64,000 nt of DNA from Oncomelania hupensis (taxonomy: Eukaryota; Mollusca; Gastropoda; Littorinimorpha; Pomatiopsidae): positions 80,974,058-81,038,057 of the forward strand of contig CM072511.1 in the NCBI GenBank assembly GCA_036898135.1, given 5' to 3'. Below are positions 58,885-64,000 of this stretch, piece after piece (position 1 is the stretch's first letter; the number at the start of each line of letters is the position of its first letter). A program made the translations under genes and the position numbers. Under the pieces are notes generated by a model that saw nothing but the letters and a program-made list of their open reading frames with translations, was not told the DNA's origin and made no database searches.

Positions 58885-59756
58885 GGTTTTTGTACCCTGG
58901 CAAGCCAACAGGTTGCTGTTTGAAATGTAGACAGAGACAACTGTTGTGAGCGAGTTTCATTTGGACGATGATACCTCCCCATATCCCCCTTGATACCTCA
59001 CCATACCCACCCCCTCTGATATCTCCTAGTCTCCCCCCCCCACTCCATGATGCCTCACCATACCCCCTTGATACCTCCCGAACCCACTTGATACCTCCCC
59101 ATACCCCCTTGATACCTTCCGTACCCCCCTTGTAACCTACCTGTACCCTCCTTGATACTTCCCCGTTGATCGTTTCGCAGGTATGGATGAAAGGAATCGA
59201 GTTAGTTAGTTATATAGATTAACGTCCCCGGACACATAGGCGTATAGGGGACCATCACCATACCCCCTTATATATACCCATATCCCCGTTGTTTGTAGAT
59301 TATAGTCACACGACACTTTCGCATATAGGTGACTACTGGACCGATTTATACTGACACCAGCGGGCCAGTTGTTGGTAAAGGGGAAAATAATATGATCACA
59401 CGTTGACCAATCCGGGATTCGAACCAGCGACCTTTCGGTTACTAGCAAGACGCTCTTACCAACTGAGCTACCCGGCCCCACGTATCCCCGTTATGCCTAC
59501 CCATGCCCCTTTAAACCTACCCGTAGCCCCCTTTTACCTACACGTACCACCCCATCCCGATCCTTGGTAATAATACTAATACTAATAATAATAATAATAC
59601 TAATACTAATACTTATACTAATAATAATAATATTGAATAGAATAATACAAATAGAAATATAAAAAACCCACCAAGGTTTTAAAAGAAAATTTGATATAAG
59701 ATATAATAATAGTAATAGTAATAATAATAATAATAATAATATATATATCTCATTGT
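58885..59756 (-). repeat. C-rich/TTA dispersed repeat unit, copy 1
   Basis: The reverse complement of 25709-26165 plus the 21690-22200 block: the ACTAGTGGTTTTTGTACCC end, degenerate CTTGATACCTCCC units, the CCATCCCGATCCTTGG segment, TTA-type arrays and the AACCTTGGTG block (59636-59705). It contains a 51-bp insert at about 59204-59254 and a tRNA-SINE at 59291-59482. Confidence 0.78.
59291..59482 (-). mobile_element. tRNA-derived SINE, twin copy 1
   Basis: The minus strand begins GGGGCCGGGTAGCTCAGTTGG (A box), with GGTTCGAATCCCGG (B box) about 40 bases on. TATCCCCGTT is duplicated at 59281-59290 and 59483-59492. The twin at 62788-62979 has the same target duplication, so they arose by duplication of the surrounding unit. 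Confidence 0.88.
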
Positions 59757-59947
59757 CTCCCCCCCCCCCCATGATGCCTCACCATACCCCCTTGATACCT
59801 CCCGAACCCACTTGATACCTCCCCATACCCCCTTGATACCTTCCGTACCCCCCTTGTAACCTACCTGTACCCTCCTTGATACTTCCCCGTTGATCGTTTC
59901 GCAGGTATGGATGAAAGGAATCGACCATCACCATACCCCCTTATATA
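59757..59947 (-). repeat. C-rich/TTA dispersed repeat unit, copy 2 (left part)
   Basis: The same degenerate CTTGATACC units as copy 1. It continues at 62768-63132 and 63890-64000 after two transposon insertions. It begins abruptly in a C run next to copy 1. Confidence 0.75.
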
Positions 59948-60488
59948 TGTTACCGGCAATCTGTGTATTCAGTCAATACGTGTATTGCCTAAAAAAATCA
60001 GTCAATTCGTGTTTTGACTGTGACCACTAGCCAATACATGTAATGACTAAAATTTCCAGTCAATACGTGTATTGTCTTAATTTTGGCCCACTTCAAAACA
60101 CACATTGACTGACTGTTCATTTTAGTCAATGCGTGTTTTGCTTAATCAAGTCTTCTAAGAATTTCAGAGTACACGCGAGCGCACAACATTATTTATATTA
60201 CACAGAAATTAGATGAGCGCAGATAATAAATCTTGAGATGTGTTAATCGGCATGTAACTGATAAGGTCCAGTGTCTTTTTTGAAAATAAATCACTAGGTC
60301 TTCAGCGAAAATCTTGTGGTGACGATTGTGATTGCAAACCGCAACAAAACCACGGTCGATCATTCATTCTAAACTTGCTTTGCCGGCTCCTCGCCACAAA
60401 TGATGGATACGAATAAAAACGAACAAAAGTTTTCAAACAAGCTGGCCGAAATTCTAGCGACGAAAGATTCCAGTTGCCTGTTGACCAG

Positions 60489-61086
60489 TAGAGCTGGGTG
60501 CCGTGGGTCAAAGTCGTACCGGTATTACCGCGGTATTTTTAGGTCGTATCGGTATTTCGTACCGGTATGCCGCGATTTTAAGTGTTACAATCAAATGGGA
60601 TATGGCACTGACAGTAGTGACCGACGCAAAAGAAAGATTTTCATAAACTTCAAAACAGTTTCAAAGAACCACATTTCCATAGAAAATGAAGCCTTTTTAT
60701 TGCTTGAACGCCTTCAAAACAAATTATTATAAATCACTGTTTAGAACGTCAGCACATTTTAAACCAGAAAATCAAAATAAAACAAATACATTCAACGGGA
60801 GAGGTCTTTAAGAACTTTAAGAGCTCAGAAGGATTGGCCACTGGTACCATGCTCAAACACGTGGATAAGCTGCTGTTCTTATACGTTTTTCTTCAAGAAC
60901 AGCTGCCTATCCACGTGTTTGGGCTTTAGGTTCGCTCTCTGGGTGGACAAGATGTCGCCCACTGTCGCGTTATGTGTTGTCGAGATTTCCCAGTAAACCG
61001 GACCTTGGACATCCGCACCGGTACACCGTACCGCCGCGTTTCCGAACCTGAATACAGTTACGTATTGGTAAAACCATCCAGCCCTA
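60489..61086. mobile_element. Non-autonomous hAT
   Basis: The ends TAGAGCTGGGTG and CATCCAGCCCTA are inverted with two changes. The 8-bp duplication is TTGACCAG (60481-60488) and TTGACCAA (61087-61094). Subterminal ACCGGTATT/CCGCGGT repeats are typical of such elements. It contains the hairpin at 60854-60921. No ORF with transposase similarity. Confidence 0.83.
60854..60921. repeat. 27-bp hairpin inside the hAT
   Basis: The arms 60854-60880 and 60895-60921 pair with two changes around a 14-nt loop. They contain CACGTGGATA and CAGCTG cores. Confidence 0.8.
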
Positions 61087-61150
61087 TTGACCAAGGCGAA
61101 ATATTATGACTGTTACACGTATTTATCAATAGTCGATTCAGCCCCGATGC

Positions 61151-61749
61151 ATTACATTACATTACATTACATTACATTACATTACATGATTATTGCTTTA
61201 GGTCCAGCGGACTCTTCCGAGCCAAATCAGGACCGGACAACCCCCGATCCGCATACAAGATCTGACGAAACAACCCTAGTAGTAAAACTAAAAGCTCTCC
61301 ACCAGCCAGTCACTTTACAATAAAGTCATCCCACGCAGGGGACACTGAGGCTGTACTCTAATTTATCGAACCCCCGTTTACAAAAACAAAATAGAATACA
61401 AACATCATTATAAAATATCAACAAAACACATACATATAAAATGCCTACATTGCTAAATAATAACATCATAGGAAGCCCCAGTGACCACCTGGCAGAAAGC
61501 GTCCAATATTCCCAAGCTGATCCAACAGACCTCATACACAAATAAGGAATCTTGTCCCGGAAGAGTTTTCAAGAAAAAAGGTAGGTGACTGGTCTAGCGA
61601 AGAAGAAGATAGTATAGCAGATTGATAGAACAGAGCAAGAATGAGAAAGAGCAAATGTGAAAGACAGCGACAGTGTGAATTTAAAGCACTAAATTTCCAG
61701 AAAGTGGGGATACTATTTATACTGAAAACCCCGGCACCCCAACGGGGGT
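61151..61749 (-). mobile_element. SINE-like retroelement, copy 8
   Basis: A 599-bp minus-strand copy with an expanded (ATTAC)n tail at 61151-61187. AGCCCCGATGC is duplicated exactly at 61140-61150 and 61750-61760. Confidence 0.93.
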
Positions 61750-62787
61750 AGCCCCGATGCTTGAATCCTGCTATGTGTAACTCGAATTCGTTTATCCACG
61801 CAGCCTGTTCACTCAGCAACAAAGCAAGAGTCGTCGTATAAAATTATTCAACTTTATTCAGCAAGCACCAACAACTGCATACAAGATCCTTTCCGAAAAT
61901 CATTCAAAAAAAATAACTTTTTTCAAGTAGACAATGCATTACTTATATAGCCTCTCTGTAATCCATTAAAGCTTAAAATATTCGAGAATGATGCAATAAC
62001 ACCCAATCAAAATTAAACTAATCACCGGAAATGTCTTACGACATGGAACATTCCTCAGTTTAGAAGAATTACCTAGCTATTACCAGATAGCTCTGGAACT
62101 TTCGATCGATAATAAACAAGTAATTCCAGAAAATTATCAACGATAGGCCTACTACAACAATATCGACCAACGAAAATTATCAACATTATACAAAGCTTTT
62201 TCTAACAACAACGCAGAATCAAATCACGCTAGCATTACATGCGTTGCAAAATAAAACGTTCAGAACTATCGCGCGCGTTGCAATCGTACCAATGACACGG
62301 AACTCTCTCTTTCTCTCTCTGTCTCTCATTTTGCATGAGAGAGAGAAATAAAGAGAGAGACAGACAGACATACAGAGAGACAGAGAAGGACAAAGAGAGA
62401 GAAAAAGAGATAAAGATTAGAATTGAAGTGTTTACATTTTAAGCTTAGTTTTATTATTTACTAACTTCTACTTAAAATGGTTTAGTTGTGTGGATGTGTC
62501 CCTGTGAGTGTACGTATTGAAGTACAAGAACAACAAATGATTGTGTGGTCATTTATTTGTGAATGTTTACAACCAGTTGCAATTTAACTGCCGAATGACA
62601 GTTCAGTCAATTCGTGTATTGACCAGAGCAATTTTTAAGACAATACACGTATTGACTGGAAATTTTAGTCATTACCTGTATTGCCTAGTGGTCACAGTCA
62701 AAACACGAATTGACTGATTTTTTTAGGCAATACACGTATTGACTGAATACGCAGATTGCCGGTAACATATATACCCTTATCCCCGTT

Positions 62788-62979
62788 GTTTGTAGATTAC
62801 AGTCACACGACACTTTCGCATATAAGTGACTACTGGACCGATTTATACTGACACCAGCGGGCCAGTTGTTGGTAAAGGGGAAAATAATATGATCACACGT
62901 TGACCAATCCGGGATTCGAACCAGCGACCTTTCGGTTACTAGCAAGACGCTCTTACCAACTGAGCTACCCGGCCCCACG
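62788..62979 (-). mobile_element. tRNA-derived SINE, twin copy 2
   Basis: Nearly identical to 59291-59482, with the same TATCCCCGTT duplication (62778-62787, 62980-62989). Confidence 0.88.
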
Positions 62980-63132
62980 TATCCCCGTTATGCCTACCCA
63001 TGCCCCTTTAAACCTACCCGTAGCCCCCTTTTACCTATACGTACCACCCCATCCCGATCCTTGGTAATAATACTAATACTAATAATAATAATACTACTAA
63101 TACTAATACTAATAATAATAATATTGAATATA

Positions 63133-63889
63133 CAGGGGCGTCGCACGGTCCAAAATATTGGGGGGGGGGGGGGGGGGGGGCAACCCTGTCGACGGGGAGG
63201 TGGGGGGGGGGGGGGGCTGACAAGCGGGACGTCATTTGGTCTACAAACACCAGAGATCTTTTTACAGACCAAAAAAGGAGCCAAAGGTCAGGTTTTGACC
63301 TTTTTGACCTAGCTGTGACCTTGGATTTTGGGAAGGATCGAGATGATCTTACTAGTAGTCCATGAACAAAATCTCAGCTAGTTCAGTCCACAAACATCGG
63401 AGATCTATTCGCGGACACATAAACAAACAAAACAAACAAACAAACAAACCAACCAAGTGAAACCTATAATGGGGGGTGGGGGGTGGGGGTGGTGGTGTAA
63501 TAATCAAAGCAGTCAAGACCACGTTATCTGTCCCCAGAAAAGCGAACGGGTCCTTTTTTTCCCACTTTTGCGATCAAAGCACGTGCACGTGTAGGCCTAT
63601 CAACAAACTAAATCTAAATTAAAAAATATCGCGCACCTCAACTATTTATTATTGTAATATTATTTCGTACGTTAGCCCTTTACACTACGGTTTAAAAATA
63701 TGGTGATTTTTTTTAATTATTGATTCTTCCTGCCTTCCTCTATCGTTTGAAATCTTCTTCTTCTTCTTCTTACTTCTTCTTTTCTTCTTTCTCTCTCTTT
63801 CTTTTTTTTTTTTTTGCCAAATTTTTGGGGGGGGGGGGGCAGGTGCCCCCCCTGCCCCCCCCCCCCCCCCCCCGTGTGCGACGCCCCTG
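63133..63889. mobile_element. hAT-like element with 5-bp target duplication, poly-G/C rich
   Basis: The ends CAGGGGCGTCGCAC and GTGCGACGCCCCTG are inverted, with ATATA duplicated at 63128-63132 and 63890-63894. The uninterrupted site is homologous to 59631-59650. Long G or C runs lie at both ends (63161-63180, 63205-63216, 63857-63873). No transposase. Confidence 0.85.
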
Positions 63890-64000
63890 ATATAGAATAA
63901 TACAAATAGAAATATAAAAAACCCACCAAGGTTTTAAAAGAAAATTTGATATAAGATATAATAATAGTAATAGTAATAATAATAATAATAATTTATTATT
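63890..64000 (-). repeat. C-rich/TTA dispersed repeat unit, copy 2 (end)
   Basis: Matches 59640-59740 (AATAATACAAATAGAAATAT...CCAAGGTTTTAAAAG) and runs off the window into an AAT/TTA array. Confidence 0.8.

Larger units (their letters stand above)
59948..62767. mobile_element. TIR element with regularly spaced palindromic motifs
   Basis: Long inverted ends (TGTTACCGGCAATCTG at the left and its complement at the right) match over about 130 bp. TATA is duplicated at 59944-59947 and 62768-62771, and the uninterrupted site is seen at 59267-59279. The ends carry motifs of the form CAATACGTGTATTG about every 28-30 bp. Inside are a hAT (60489-61086) and a SINE-like element (61151-61749), and no transposase is seen. 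TGTTA ends plus a 4-bp duplication are compatible with Ginger-type elements, which is not proven. Confidence 0.82.

Overview
The window looks like nuclear DNA of an animal, most likely a marine mollusc (possibly a gastropod). The evidence is intron-split genes with GT/AG junctions, a PLAC8-type exon, a tandemly duplicated MFSD4-type transporter, RTE-type LINEs, a Mag-like Gypsy element, tRNA-headed SINEs and very abundant microsatellites. The species assignment is inference. Nothing bacterial is present (no operons, CRISPR arrays or IS elements).

Layout. 1-17 kb is transposon-dense. A DNA element with terminal inverted repeats (2125-6739) is split by a near full-length but broken RTE LINE (2848-6210). 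A rearranged RTE fragment carries a CCGG-targeting MITE (7399-7977). A fragment of another LINE follows (9369-9729). Next comes a three-level nest of elements (10319-12393), with a BED zinc-finger ORF at its core. A PLAC8/cornifelin-like exon lies at 14531-14743 on the minus strand. 17-28 kb holds a minus-strand RTE copy split by a 1.5-kb solo LTR, a TTA-microsatellite/tRNA-like region, and an RTE LINE with an uninterrupted ORF of about 1020 codons (22577-25636).

31-51 kb contains two tandem minus-strand copies of a gene for an MFSD4 / sodium-dependent glucose transporter 1-like membrane protein. Copy A (exons 33665-44126) retains a first exon but has a +2 frameshift, an in-frame TGA, a -1 frameshift and a poly-G expansion, so it is a pseudogene. 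Copy B (46501-51370) is open through exons 2-6 (575 codons before the stop), but its first exon is not visible in the window. The copies have collected different insertions, and each preserves the empty site of the other's insertion.

51.6-57.1 kb is an RTE fragment split by a young Mag-type Gypsy LTR retrotransposon (51744-56701). Its LTRs differ at one position, pol has a one-base deletion, and a perfect 45-bp direct repeat flanks the whole element. 58.5-64 kb holds tRNA-derived SINEs, a duplicated C-rich/TTA repeat unit, a 2.8-kb TIR element with regularly spaced palindromic motifs (59948-62767), and hAT-type non-autonomous elements nested in it and beside it.

The most notable family is an unclassified SINE-like retroelement of about 580 bp. 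It occurs eight times (10319, 12642, 32044, 32976, 36540, 39863, 49757, 61151), nearly always with 10-13 bp target-site duplications, and two copies share an extra 126-bp 5' module. Genes and elements do not form a pathway. The host content is the transporter pair and one PLAC8-like exon; almost everything else is mobile or simple-sequence DNA.
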